This document shows, one piece after another, positions 17,954-26,000 of a stretch of 64,000 bases of DNA. Position 1 is the first letter of the stretch, and every line of letters begins with the position of its first letter. Under the pieces are notes generated by a model, which worked only from the letters and a program-made list of their open reading frames with translations, had not been told where the DNA came from and did not search any database. Source of the DNA: Aurantimicrobium minutum (GTDB taxonomy: Bacteria; Actinomycetota; Actinomycetes; Actinomycetales; Microbacteriaceae); contig NZ_JARXXV010000001.1 of NCBI RefSeq assembly GCF_029893825.1, positions 806,001 through 870,000 on the forward strand, given 5' to 3'. The position numbers and the translations under genes are program-made.

Positions 17954-18922
17954 ATGACAACCACTAACGCACCTGCACGTGCAGGGCAAGCAATCGGAAG
18001 AATGCTGCTCCAGGGCGGAACTGTTGTTGCGCTTTTGCTGCTGATTATCTTCTTCTTCGCGATGCGTCCAGACATTTTCTTGACGTTCGTGAACGTGAAG
18101 AACATCCTCTATCAGGTATCAATCCTGGCCATTATTGCTGGCGCACAGACTGTCGTCATGGTCGTTGGTGACTTTGACCTTTCTGTAGGCGCCACATCCA
18201 GCCTTGCTGGGGCGGTAGCAGGTGCTCAAATGATCGGCGGAGCACCAATCTGGCAGGCAATATCTGTGGCTCTTCTTGTCGGCCTGATCGTCGGTCTTGT
18301 CAACGGTGTGCTCATTGCCTACCTCAACCTGACGGCTTTCGTGGCGACTCTGGCAACCATGACTTCAGTTGTCGGTTTTGCATTCCTTGTCACTGAGGGA
18401 ACGACGTTGTTCAACTTCCCCGCTGAATTCAACGAACTCGGGCAGGGAAAGTTCCTCAATATTCCCATTCCTGTCTACTTCGCACTCGTAATTTCGGTCA
18501 TCATTTGGGCAGTACTTAAGTTCACAACTATTGGTCGAAGCTGGCACGCTATCGGCGGAAACGTAGAAGTGTCTCGCCTTTCTGGTGTGAACGTTCGTCG
18601 TGCACGCCTTCTTGCTTTCACTGTCGCTGGCCTGGTGTCAGCAATTGGTGGAATCCTGCTCGCCGCCCGTCTCGGTAGCGCAAGCGCCGTTCAGGGCAGC
18701 GACAACATGATGTTCTCTGTCGCCGCGGTATTCCTCGGTATGACAGTGATCAAGTCCGGCATGGCCAACCTCGGCGGAACCATGATCGGCGTCGGCATCA
18801 TCGGCGTGATGAGCAACGGCCTGAACATCCTGGGTGTAAATGCATACATCCAGCAGGTTGTCACCGGCATCATCATCATCCTGGCAGTGACTCTGTCAGG
18901 CCTTAAGACTCGTGAGAGATAG
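17954..18922 (+). CDS. sugar ABC importer permease (RbsC type)
   Basis: Inner-membrane permease of 322 residues, rich in hydrophobic segments (I count roughly nine or ten), of the branched-chain/ribose BPD_transp_2 class. Characteristic stretches are GAQTVVMVVGDFDLSVGATSSLAGA, the conserved GGIDLSVG-like motif of RbsC relatives, and GGNVEVSRLSGVNVRRARLLAFTVAGLVSAIGG, the ATPase contact loop. The ATG at 17954 is one base past the rbsA-like stop; the frame is open further upstream, but that part lies inside the ATPase gene. It works with the duplicated ATPase and the lipoprotein that follow the same operon. Confidence 0.92.
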   Translation: MTTTNAPARAGQAIGRMLLQGGTVVALLLLIIFFFAMRPDIFLTFVNVKNILYQVSILAIIAGAQTVVMVVGDFDLSVGATSSLAGAVAGAQMIGGAPIWQAISVALLVGLIVGLVNGVLIAYLNLTAFVATLATMTSVVGFAFLVTEGTTLFNFPAEFNELGQGKFLNIPIPVYFALVISVIIWAVLKFTTIGRSWHAIGGNVEVSRLSGVNVRRARLLAFTVAGLVSAIGGILLAARLGSASAVQGSDNMMFSVAAVFLGMTVIKSGMANLGGTMIGVGIIGVMSNGLNILGVNAYIQQVVTGIIIILAVTLSGLKTRER

Positions 18923-19012
18923 CTCCAGTTACCTCTCGCTAGAAGCTGGGCGAAAGTCATTTCGTTCGGAGTTCCAAGTAAAAAATCGCAATCACAACAA
19001 AGGAGTAATGAA

Positions 19013-19987
19013 ATGCGAAACAAGTTCAAGTTGTTGGTGGCTGCTGCAGCTGTTGTTGCACTGTCACTGACCGGCTGTGCCGCTTCCGGCGGTGGAGAGG
19101 CTGACAAGCCTTTCAAGGTCATTGCATTCACATCTGGTAACCAGACACCTGTTGGTGCATGGTGGGTCAAGGCAGTAACTGCTAAGGCTAAGGAACTGGG
19201 TTGGGATCTCACCATGATTCAGGGTGACTTCGACTTCCAGAAAATGAACCCTGCAGTTGAAAGCGCAATCGGTCAGGGTGCAGATGTCATCCTCGATGGA
19301 TACACCGACTACGCATCGATTGGTTCTATTGTTTCTGCTGCTAAGGATGCTGGCATCCCTATCTTCGCAATGGACAGCGGCACCGAACCAACTGACGCTT
19401 TCGTTTCAAACGTCACCACTGACCAGCAGGGCATCGTAGACAGCACCGTTGAGGCACTGTCGACCGAACTCGGTGGCCTCAAGGGCAAAAACGTCATGAT
19501 CATTGGTCACGACCCACACCCTGGTATCCGCATGCGTGCCGGCCTTGCTGAGGAAGCATTCAAGGCAGCTGGCGCAAACATCGCTGGTGGAGAAATCCAG
19601 AAGGTTCAGTCTCCTGCTACCGGTCGCACCGAGGCACTTGCTCTCGTAGCTGACTACCTCGCAGCAAACCCTAACGGTCTTGACGCTGTGTGGGTTGGCT
19701 GGGATGACGCAGCACTGGGTGCTTCGAAGGCACTTGCTGAGGCTGGTTCTTCCGCCAAGGTAACTGGTGTTGACGCAACCAGTGAGGCAATTGCTGAGAT
19801 CACTGCAGGTGGAAACTTCCTCGCAACGATCGAGCAGCCTTGGCCTGCAATTCTGGACACCGTCATTGGCTACATCGTGACCTACCAGAAGGATGGCACG
19901 CTGCCTTCAACCAACTTCGAGACCGTGGGTACCACCCTGGTCAACAAGGTGAACGCAGCAAAGATCACCCCTTCGGACAAGCTGTAA
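19013..19987 (+). CDS. sugar-binding lipoprotein of the ABC importer (RbsB/peripla_BP_4 type)
   Basis: Solute-binding lipoprotein of 324 residues. It begins with a basic start, a hydrophobic segment and the lipobox LTGC with Cys22 as the lipidated residue, so it should be anchored on the outer face of the membrane. The mature part is a type 1 periplasmic-binding fold (AVESAIGQGADVILDGYTD, GKNVMIIGHDPHPGIRMRAG, AVWVGWDDAALGASKAL). AAAGGAG lies just before the ATG. The 90-base gap before it and the strong hairpin after it suggest it is made in excess over the membrane parts, as is usual for binding proteins. Ligand unknown. Confidence 0.92.
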   Translation: MRNKFKLLVAAAAVVALSLTGCAASGGGEADKPFKVIAFTSGNQTPVGAWWVKAVTAKAKELGWDLTMIQGDFDFQKMNPAVESAIGQGADVILDGYTDYASIGSIVSAAKDAGIPIFAMDSGTEPTDAFVSNVTTDQQGIVDSTVEALSTELGGLKGKNVMIIGHDPHPGIRMRAGLAEEAFKAAGANIAGGEIQKVQSPATGRTEALALVADYLAANPNGLDAVWVGWDDAALGASKALAEAGSSAKVTGVDATSEAIAEITAGGNFLATIEQPWPAILDTVIGYIVTYQKDGTLPSTNFETVGTTLVNKVNAAKITPSDKL

Positions 19988-20000
19988 AGCTCATCCATTA

Positions 20001-20035
20001 GCAGTGGGGGCGGGACAGTCCCCCGCCCCCACTGC
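20001..20035 (+). terminator. very GC-rich hairpin after the binding-protein gene
   Basis: Fourteen-base perfect arms, GCAGTGGGGGCGGG (20001-20014) and its complement (20022-20035), with a seven-base loop. No U-run follows, so full termination is doubtful. It more likely stops 3' exonucleases and lets the upstream transporter mRNA outlast the downstream genes, or reduces read-through. Confidence 0.7.
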
Positions 20036-20073
20036 ACCACTCCCTTCCCACCAATTCTTAGAAAGTTCAACTC

Positions 20074-20856
20074 ATGCGTTTAGAAGGCAAAGTCGCCATT
20101 ATTACTGGTGGAGCTAGCGGCATCGGTCTCGCGACCGTCAAAAAGTTTGTGCGCGAAGGCGCAAAGGTTCTCATTGCCGACATCAACCTTGCTCAGGCAG
20201 AGGCAGCCGTTGCAGAAATCGACGCCCTAGGTTTCCCGGGGGCAACCGCAGCTGGCCAGGTCAATGTCTCCATCTACCAAGAGGTCGAAGCAATGGTTGC
20301 ACTCACCGTTAAAACTTTCGGCAAACTCGACATCATTTTCAACAATGCGGGGATCGCCGGCGGTAAACCTCTCCTCGATCATGATCCCGAGGTTGACTAC
20401 ATGCCCATGATTCGCGTTGACCAGGACGGTGTTTACTACGGCATCCTGGCGGCAGGTCGTCAGTTCCGTGACCAAGGCACTGGTGGTGTCATCATCAGCA
20501 CCTCCTCCATCTATGGTGAGCAGGCTGCTGAGTTGGCCTTCTCCTACAGCGCCGCCAAGGCAGCTGTTATCTCGTTCACACGCTCGGCCGCATACGAACT
20601 GGCTGAATACGGCGTTCGTGCTGTCGCGATTACACCTGGTCGCGTGGGAACCCCCATTATCAACCAGTTCAGTGATGAGCTGAAGACCCTGTTTGCCTCT
20701 GAGCAATTACGCAACAAGCTCACCCTGCCCGAAGAAATCGCAGATACTGTCGCCTTCTTGGCATCAGACGAAGCCAATGCCATCAACGGAACCGTGGTTC
20801 ACGTTGATGATGGCTACTCGGCATTCAAGCAGCGCTTCGACCTTCCCTCTTTCTAG
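20074..20856 (+). CDS. short-chain dehydrogenase/reductase
   Basis: Classical SDR of 260 residues: cofactor motif TGGASGIG near the N-terminus, NNAG motif (IIFNNAGIAGG), catalytic Ser region STSSIYG and YSAAK (Tyr-x-x-x-Lys). The usual Asp after the second strand (ADIN) indicates NAD rather than NADP. It is the seventh gene of the transketolase operon and probably handles a sugar or polyol oxidation together with the zinc dehydrogenase. The C-terminus ends in DDGYSAFKQRF, the region closing over the substrate. An aromatic diol substrate is possible given ligAB downstream, but less likely. Confidence 0.88.
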   Translation: MRLEGKVAIITGGASGIGLATVKKFVREGAKVLIADINLAQAEAAVAEIDALGFPGATAAGQVNVSIYQEVEAMVALTVKTFGKLDIIFNNAGIAGGKPLLDHDPEVDYMPMIRVDQDGVYYGILAAGRQFRDQGTGGVIISTSSIYGEQAAELAFSYSAAKAAVISFTRSAAYELAEYGVRAVAITPGRVGTPIINQFSDELKTLFASEQLRNKLTLPEEIADTVAFLASDEANAINGTVVHVDDGYSAFKQRFDLPSF

Positions 20857-20875
20857 TAGTGATTAGGAGAGCCTC

Positions 20876-21748
20876 ATGACGATCGTTAACCCCGTGGCAT
20901 GTCTGATCAATGTCCTCATTGGTGATGCATCTCCTGAGGCTCTCCCTAGCTCTTTAGACTCCCTCAAGAATCTGGGCTACACCCACGTGGTGTTGGGTCC
21001 CATGGATCCTGCAACACCCGATGCTCCCGTCATCAAGCAACTCTTCGCTGAACGTGGGCTCTCCCCTATCACCATCTTCGGCGGCCAATCTCCTGAAACC
21101 TCAGTGGGATCCGAAGATGCCGATGTTCGTGCTGCTGGCCTGGCTAGCATGAAAGCGACCGTGGACCTCACGGTCGCACTCGGTGGAACCCAGATGAATG
21201 GGGTTCCTTACGGAGTATTTGGAAAGCCATATGCACCAGCACCTGCCGGGTATTTTGCCCGCGCAGCTCGAGAAGTAGGTAAGGCCGCGGAGTACGCCCA
21301 CGAACGGGGCGTAACGATGACGTTCGAGGTTCTCAACCGCTATGAAACGTCTCTCATCAATACAGCTGTACAAGCAATGGACTTTGCCGAGCTCAGCGAA
21401 TCAGAGCACCTCAAGATTCACCTCGATACGTTCCACATGGCCGTTGAAGAAGCCGACATGTTTGCAGCAATTACCCACGCACTGCCTCGTCTGGGATACC
21501 TCGAGTTGGGCCAGTCAGGTCGTGGAAAACTGGGCACAGGCGTCGTAGATCCCGTTGCTGTTGTGTCACACGCACTCAAAGCCGGATACACCGGACCTCT
21601 CGGAGTAGAAGCCTTCACACGCACGATTCTCCCCGGTTTTGTCAGCGATGCTCTCGCTATTTGGCGTGAACCCTACACTTATGGACTTTCACTTGCGTCA
21701 GAGGCTGTTGAGCTGATTCAGCAAGGCGTGCACGCCAGCAAGAACTAA
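20876..21748 (+). CDS. sugar isomerase/epimerase-like TIM barrel with altered metal site
   Basis: AP-endonuclease-2/xylose-isomerase-like TIM barrel of 290 residues, closest in pattern to ketose 3-epimerases: FEVLNRYETSLINT carries the first catalytic Glu, KIHLDTFHMAVEE the metal Asp, and GVEAF the second Glu. The segment that normally reads H-x-H-x-x-E-x-x-R-G is here YLELGQSGRG, so the conserved metal-ligand His is absent and Glu or Gln stands in. The enzyme may use a different metal arrangement or substrate. 3-Dehydroshikimate dehydratases share this fold and would give protocatechuate, but the epimerase motifs fit better. It lies between an SDR and a phosphofructokinase gene. Confidence 0.75.
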   Translation: MTIVNPVACLINVLIGDASPEALPSSLDSLKNLGYTHVVLGPMDPATPDAPVIKQLFAERGLSPITIFGGQSPETSVGSEDADVRAAGLASMKATVDLTVALGGTQMNGVPYGVFGKPYAPAPAGYFARAAREVGKAAEYAHERGVTMTFEVLNRYETSLINTAVQAMDFAELSESEHLKIHLDTFHMAVEEADMFAAITHALPRLGYLELGQSGRGKLGTGVVDPVAVVSHALKAGYTGPLGVEAFTRTILPGFVSDALAIWREPYTYGLSLASEAVELIQQGVHASKN

Positions 21749-21807
21749 AGAAATTGCCACACCTTCCCTCCACACATCACTGAAGAGACTGCAGATACGA
21801 GAAGACA

Positions 21808-22836
21808 ATGAAGATCGGAATTCTTACCTCCGGAGGCGACTGCCCCGGTCTGAATGCCGTGATTCGTGGCATCGTACTCAAAGGCTCAGAAGCCTATGGT
21901 TTTGATTTTGTCGGCTTCAAACACGGCTGGCGAGGTGTCGTCGAGGGAAGCTTCATTCCCCTCGCCGAGGAACAAGTCCGTTTCCTCGGTAACCAAGGCG
22001 GAACAATCCTTGGCTCATCTCGCACTAACCCTTATGAAGGCCCCTTTGGTGGTCCCGACAACATCAAGCGCATGATGCTCAAGCACGGGATTGACGCCAT
22101 CATTGCTATTGGCGGTGAAGGTACGCTCACTGCAGCACGCCGACTTTCAGAAGAAGGCATCAATATTGTGGGTGTCCCCAAGACCATTGACAATGACATC
22201 CAAGAAACTGATTATTCGTTTGGCTTCACCACGGCGGTGGAGATTGCAACAGAAGCTCTCGATAGGATTCGCACCACTGCTGAATCACACGACCGCTGCA
22301 TCATCGTTGAGGTAATGGGACGTCATGCAGGCTGGATTGCTCTGCATGCAGGAATGGCCGCAGGCGCTAATGCCATTCTGATCCCGGAACATCCTGTGAG
22401 CCTGGGCCAGATTGCCGAATGGGCGATAGAGGTCCGAGATCGCGGCAGCGCTCCCGTTTTTGTGGTCTCGGAGGGCTTCACACTTGACGAGATGGATGAA
22501 GCTCACTCTCACAAGGGGCTTGATCCCTTCAATCGTCCACTTCTGGGCGGAATCGCAGATATTCTCGCTCCCCAGATAGAAGCACTCACCGGCATTGAGA
22601 CACGCTCTGTTTCACTCGGTCACGTTCAACGAGGTGGTGTCCCCAGCGCATATGACAGGGTCTTGGCCACTCGATTAGGTATCGCTGCTGTCGACGCTGC
22701 ACACGACGAACAATGGGGTTACACGGTAGTTCTCAAAGGCACAGAAATTGAAAGCGTCAGCCTTTCTTCAGCAACACAGAAACAAAAGTACGTTCCCGAA
22801 TACCGCTATCACGAGGCATCAGCCCTCTTTGGCTAA
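21808..22836 (+). CDS. 6-phosphofructokinase family kinase (actinobacterial group III type)
   Basis: Phosphofructokinase of 342 residues. N-terminal GILTSGGDCPGLNAVIRG, then AIGGEGTLTAA, where the Gly after Glu indicates ATP rather than pyrophosphate use, then VPKTIDNDI with the catalytic Asp pair, and VEVMGRHAGWIALHAG. This Gly plus Lys combination is that of the ATP-dependent group III enzymes known from Streptomyces. Actinobacterial relatives can act on other sugar phosphates or free ketoses. Sitting in a catabolic operon with transketolase and no other sugar kinase, it may be the operon's phosphorylating enzyme rather than the glycolytic one. Confidence 0.88.
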   Translation: MKIGILTSGGDCPGLNAVIRGIVLKGSEAYGFDFVGFKHGWRGVVEGSFIPLAEEQVRFLGNQGGTILGSSRTNPYEGPFGGPDNIKRMMLKHGIDAIIAIGGEGTLTAARRLSEEGINIVGVPKTIDNDIQETDYSFGFTTAVEIATEALDRIRTTAESHDRCIIVEVMGRHAGWIALHAGMAAGANAILIPEHPVSLGQIAEWAIEVRDRGSAPVFVVSEGFTLDEMDEAHSHKGLDPFNRPLLGGIADILAPQIEALTGIETRSVSLGHVQRGGVPSAYDRVLATRLGIAAVDAAHDEQWGYTVVLKGTEIESVSLSSATQKQKYVPEYRYHEASALFG

Positions 22837-22860
22837 TGGCGAGTGAAATGGAGATGAACC

Positions 22861-23136
22861 ATGGAATTCTTAGTCAGATTTGAGATCAATCAACCCGAAT
22901 CGATGACACAGGACGAGCGTGAACGGTTGCGCACGATTGAACGTGCTCGAGCGATGGAATTGCGGGAACAAGGAATTCTGAAGCGACTGTGGCGCATCCC
23001 TGGCCGCCGCGCAGTGGTAGGCCTGTGGGACACAGTAGATGCAACGGCACTTCATGAGGCCCTCGCCTCATTGCCCATGTTCCCGTGGATGGATGTCCAC
23101 GTGGAAGCCCTCGCCACACATCCCCAGGAGATGTGA
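22861..23136 (+). CDS. muconolactone isomerase-like protein (CatC family)
   Basis: Small protein of 91 residues with the CatC pattern: EFLVRFEINQP at the start, a long helix (ERARAMELREQGILKRLWRIPGRRAVVGLWD) and ALHEALASLPMFPWMDVHVEALATHP at the end. CatC moves a double bond in muconolactone in the ortho (beta-ketoadipate) pathway. No catA or catB is present here, and the gene overlaps ligA as TGATG, so a role in the 4,5-cleavage route is more likely. It could be an isomerase for a lactone or enol intermediate, or a binding or protective subunit for LigAB. Family membership is fairly clear; function is open. Confidence 0.75.
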   Translation: MEFLVRFEINQPESMTQDERERLRTIERARAMELREQGILKRLWRIPGRRAVVGLWDTVDATALHEALASLPMFPWMDVHVEALATHPQEM

Positions 23137-23489
23137 TGTCGAGCAAACCTGACATCGAAGGAACATACGTTTTCGGCATAGAAGATAACCGTCGCGGTTA
23201 TGCCCTCAATAAGTTGTGCTCCACATTCACTTCGGCCGAAAACCGTCAGCTATTTCTTGGTGATGAAGCTTCTTATTGCGACAAATTTGATCTCTCCCCC
23301 GAACAGCGTTCGGCCATCCTCGAGCGTGATTGGGTGAAAATGCTCGATCTTGGCGGATCCATTTTCTACATTTTCAAACTTGCACAGTTGGATAAGAAAT
23401 CTGTTCAGTATTTGGGAGGCATCTTCACCGGGATGAGTACCGAAGAGTTTATTGCTGAACTCAAAGCAGGAGGGCGGCACTTTGGCTGA
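23136..23489 (+). CDS. ligA: protocatechuate 4,5-dioxygenase alpha subunit LigA
   Basis: Small subunit of the extradiol dioxygenase LigAB, 117 residues. It matches LigA of Sphingobium over its core: YALNKLCSTFTSAENRQLF, LSPEQRSAILERDWVKMLDLGG and TGMSTEEFIAELKAGGR. LigA covers the active site formed by LigB and carries no metal itself. The ATG at 23136 overlaps the CatC-like stop (TGATG); an upstream in-frame start would lie inside that gene. The N-terminus is about 20 residues shorter than in Sphingobium. It is coupled to ligB, which starts within its last codons. Confidence 0.92.
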   Translation: MSSKPDIEGTYVFGIEDNRRGYALNKLCSTFTSAENRQLFLGDEASYCDKFDLSPEQRSAILERDWVKMLDLGGSIFYIFKLAQLDKKSVQYLGGIFTGMSTEEFIAELKAGGRHFG

Positions 23490-24336
23490 AATTATCTGGG
23501 GCTTGGCAACAAGCCACGTCCCATCCATTGGTGCCGCCATGGACAATGCAAAGACTCACGACGAATACTGGAGTCCCCTATTTGAGGGATACCAACCAGC
23601 TCGTGACTGGATGGCACAACACACTCCTGACGTAGTTTTGGTTATTTATAACGACCACGCCAATGCCATAGATCTTGATTTGATGCCTACATTTGCAATA
23701 GGCACTGCGTCCCATTTCCCTGTTGCGGACGAGGGCTGGGGACCAAGGCCCGTTCCACCCGTTCTTGGGCACCCTGAACTTGCTACACACATCGTTGAAA
23801 GCCTGGTTGATGATGAGTTCGACATCACTGTGGCAAACCAACTTCAGGTAGATCATGGTCTCACCGTTCCGCTATCGGTGTACACGCCTGAACCTGGAGA
23901 CTCCTGGCCTTGCCCCGTCATCCCGGTGCTGGTCAATGTTCTGCAATACCCCCAACCCACTGCCAAGCGCTGCTATGCCCTCGGTCAAGCAATTGGCCGA
24001 GCCATCGCTTCCTACCCAGAGAACATCAAGGTCGCCATTTTTGGAACTGGTGGCATGTCCCATCAACTCTCTGGGGAACGTGCCGGGTTGATCAATGAAT
24101 CCTTTGATCACATGTTCCTCGACAAAATTCAAACCGATCCCGAGGAACTCACTCGCATCACTCGGGAAGAATACATTCGCGAAGCCGGTTCTGAAGGCAT
24201 TGAATTGATTATGTGGCTTGTCATGCGCGGAGCTATGAATCCCGTCATCACGCGTATCGCTGAGACCTACCACGTGCCGGCATCCAACACTGCAGCAGCA
24301 CTTGCCCTGTTTGAGAACTCGGAGAACCCATCATGA
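23482..24336 (+). CDS. ligB: protocatechuate 4,5-dioxygenase beta (catalytic) subunit LigB
   Basis: Type II extradiol dioxygenase subunit, 284 residues, holding the Fe(II) that cleaves protocatechuate between carbons 4 and 5 to 4-carboxy-2-hydroxymuconate semialdehyde. Key residues of Sphingobium LigB are all present: His12 in TSHVP, His59 in YNDHANA, the catalytic His in GTGGMSHQL and the Glu ligand in GSEGIELIMW. The likely start is TTG at 23482, eight bases after GGAGG and overlapping the ligA stop as TTGGCTGA. This makes His12 fall exactly where the family has it. It sits at the end of a sugar-type operon and away from ligIJK, which is unusual. Confidence 0.93.
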   Translation: MAEIIWGLATSHVPSIGAAMDNAKTHDEYWSPLFEGYQPARDWMAQHTPDVVLVIYNDHANAIDLDLMPTFAIGTASHFPVADEGWGPRPVPPVLGHPELATHIVESLVDDEFDITVANQLQVDHGLTVPLSVYTPEPGDSWPCPVIPVLVNVLQYPQPTAKRCYALGQAIGRAIASYPENIKVAIFGTGGMSHQLSGERAGLINESFDHMFLDKIQTDPEELTRITREEYIREAGSEGIELIMWLVMRGAMNPVITRIAETYHVPASNTAAALALFENSENPS

Positions 24337-25043
24337 CCACTTTTGTCCTCGTTCACGGCGCATGGCACGGTGGCTGGTGCTGGGGCCGCGTAGCGCCCCG
24401 ATTGCGTGACGCCGGCCACGCTGTCTTCACACCATCACTCACTGGGCTGAGTGACCGAGCACACCTTATTTCCCCTTCGGTGAACCTCAGCACCCACGTT
24501 GAGGACATCGTTCGCATGCTCGACGCTGAAGACCTCACAGATGTCATTCTCGTCGGCCACAGCTATGCCGGCATGGTCATCAGCGGTGTAGCTGAACAAC
24601 GCCCAGAACGCCTTCGTCTGCGCATTCACCTCGACGGTTTCTTGCCCGAAAATGGCGAAGCAGCCATTGACATCCTTCCCGAGGTTCCCGCTTCTCACTA
24701 TCGGGAAGCTGTTAAGGGCCCCGGCTTCGGTTGGATGATTCCACCACGTTCTCTTAAGAAACTCGGGGTAACAGATCAGGCAGACATCGACTGGCTCACT
24801 CCTCGCCTCACACCACAACCCTTTGGCACATACTGGGAGCACATCGTGCTTACCGAGGCATCAGAGTCTGTGCCAGGGGTCTATATCGAGTGCGTGGACT
24901 GGATGCGTGTATTCACTCGCTTTGCAGAACGCGCTGCCGCCAAAGGATGGCCAACCTATGAACTCGCCACATGCCATGAAGCCATGGTGACGGCACCCAC
25001 AGAGCTCACCGCGATGCTCCATGAGATTGACGCTCAACACTAA
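24333..25043 (+). CDS. alpha/beta hydrolase (plant-esterase/EstC-like)
   Basis: Alpha/beta hydrolase of 236 residues: oxyanion motif HGAWHGGWCW near residue 9, nucleophile elbow GHSYAG, and the catalytic His in TCHEAM near the C-terminus. The HGAWHGGWCW and GHSYAGMVI pairing is typical of the methyl-salicylate-esterase/hydroxynitrile-lyase-like group, which in bacteria includes esterases for aromatic esters. It overlaps the ligB stop as ATGA and is the last gene of the operon, before a large hairpin. It may release an aromatic acid from an ester that then feeds LigAB. Lactone hydrolysis is another option. Confidence 0.82.
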   Translation: MTTFVLVHGAWHGGWCWGRVAPRLRDAGHAVFTPSLTGLSDRAHLISPSVNLSTHVEDIVRMLDAEDLTDVILVGHSYAGMVISGVAEQRPERLRLRIHLDGFLPENGEAAIDILPEVPASHYREAVKGPGFGWMIPPRSLKKLGVTDQADIDWLTPRLTPQPFGTYWEHIVLTEASESVPGVYIECVDWMRVFTRFAERAAAKGWPTYELATCHEAMVTAPTELTAMLHEIDAQH

Positions 25044-25060
25044 AACAGTGTGTTCTAAAC

Positions 25061-25097
25061 TTCGAGGCCCCCAGACCAGCAGGATGGGGGCCTCGAA
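25061..25097. terminator. terminator hairpin between convergent operons
   Basis: Twelve-base perfect arms TTCGAGGCCCCC (25061-25072) and its complement (25086-25097), 13-base loop. It has no strong U-run on either side, but its place between the plus-strand operon and the convergent amidohydrolase gene suggests a bidirectional terminator. Confidence 0.65.
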
Positions 25098-25111
25098 CTT
25101 GTGAGAGAAAT

Positions 25112-25993
25112 CTAACTCAGTCCTAATAAACGCAGTGCGTTCTCTCTCATAATCAACGGACGAACCTCGTCCTTGAAGGGTGCATTCTCGAAGTCACTCA
25201 TCCAGCGATCTGGGGTGAGCAGCGGGTAGTCAGAACCAAACAAAACCTTGTTTCGCAGGAGTGAGTTTGCCTGGCGAACCAGTGCTTCAGGGAAGTACTT
25301 AGGTGACCATCCCGAGAGATCTATCCAGGTGTTGGCTTTGTGGGTGGCAACCGCGATTGCTTCATCCTGCCAGGGCACAGAGGGGTGGGCCATGATGATC
25401 TGCAGTTCAGGAAAGCGTGCAGCAACCTCATCTAAGTGAATGGGGTTAGACAGCCCGATCTTCATACCGCTGCCACCGGGAGTTCCTGCGCCAATACCGG
25501 TTTGGCCAGTGTGGAACAGGGCAGGGACTCCTGCTTCTTGCAGCACCTCATAGATGGGGAACACTGCCTCGTCATGGGGAGCAAAGTTCTGCACGGTGGG
25601 GTGGAACTTAAAGCCCTTCACTCCGGCATCGCCAATGAGCTTCTTGGCACTCTCGGCTGCCTTCTTGGGCTGGAGGGGATCAACTGAACCAAAGGGAATG
25701 AGCACGTCGTTGTTCTTGGCAGCACCTGCTGCAATTTCACAGCTGTCAATCGGGTTGTGACCCAGAGCAGTTTCTGCATCCACGGTGAACACCACGGCAG
25801 CCATCTTGCGCTCCCGGTAGTAGTCAGCAATCTCATCCAGAGTCGGACGAGCTGGCTCAGAGCGGAAGTAGGAAGTAGCGGCATCGATGAGCTTCTGAGG
25901 CAGCGAGGCGTGCCCGTGTGAGTCCACTTCAATGTGGACGTGCATATCGATGGCAACCAGGTTCTCTACATCGAGACCGTATTCATAGCTCAT
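25112..25993 (-). CDS. amidohydrolase family protein (amidohydrolase_2)
   Basis: Metal-dependent amidohydrolase-2 protein of 293 residues: IDMHVHIE (HxH motif) near the N-terminus, FKFHPTVQNFAP, LFHTGQTG, IIMAHPSVPW and LFGSDYPLLTPDRW with the metal Asp. This clan includes the decarboxylases of gamma-resorcylate, 5-carboxyvanillate and aminocarboxymuconate semialdehyde as well as lactonases. An aromatic-acid decarboxylase or lactonase role would suit the region, but the substrate is unknown. I used the ATG at 25993; an open frame continues upstream into the transporter gene but is not homologous. It follows the DMT transporter by seven bases, so transport and hydrolysis may be linked. Confidence 0.8.
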   Translation of the reverse strand: MSYEYGLDVENLVAIDMHVHIEVDSHGHASLPQKLIDAATSYFRSEPARPTLDEIADYYRERKMAAVVFTVDAETALGHNPIDSCEIAAGAAKNNDVLIPFGSVDPLQPKKAAESAKKLIGDAGVKGFKFHPTVQNFAPHDEAVFPIYEVLQEAGVPALFHTGQTGIGAGTPGGSGMKIGLSNPIHLDEVAARFPELQIIMAHPSVPWQDEAIAVATHKANTWIDLSGWSPKYFPEALVRQANSLLRNKVLFGSDYPLLTPDRWMSDFENAPFKDEVRPLIMRENALRLLGLS

Positions 25994-26000
25994 AACTTCA

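Noticed and set aside
20876-21748. Reading the TIM-barrel gene as 3-dehydroshikimate dehydratase (QuiC/AsbF)
   Set aside because: It would fit the protocatechuate theme, but the FEVLNRYE and HLDTFHM motifs are those of ketose 3-epimerases; kept as an alternative only.
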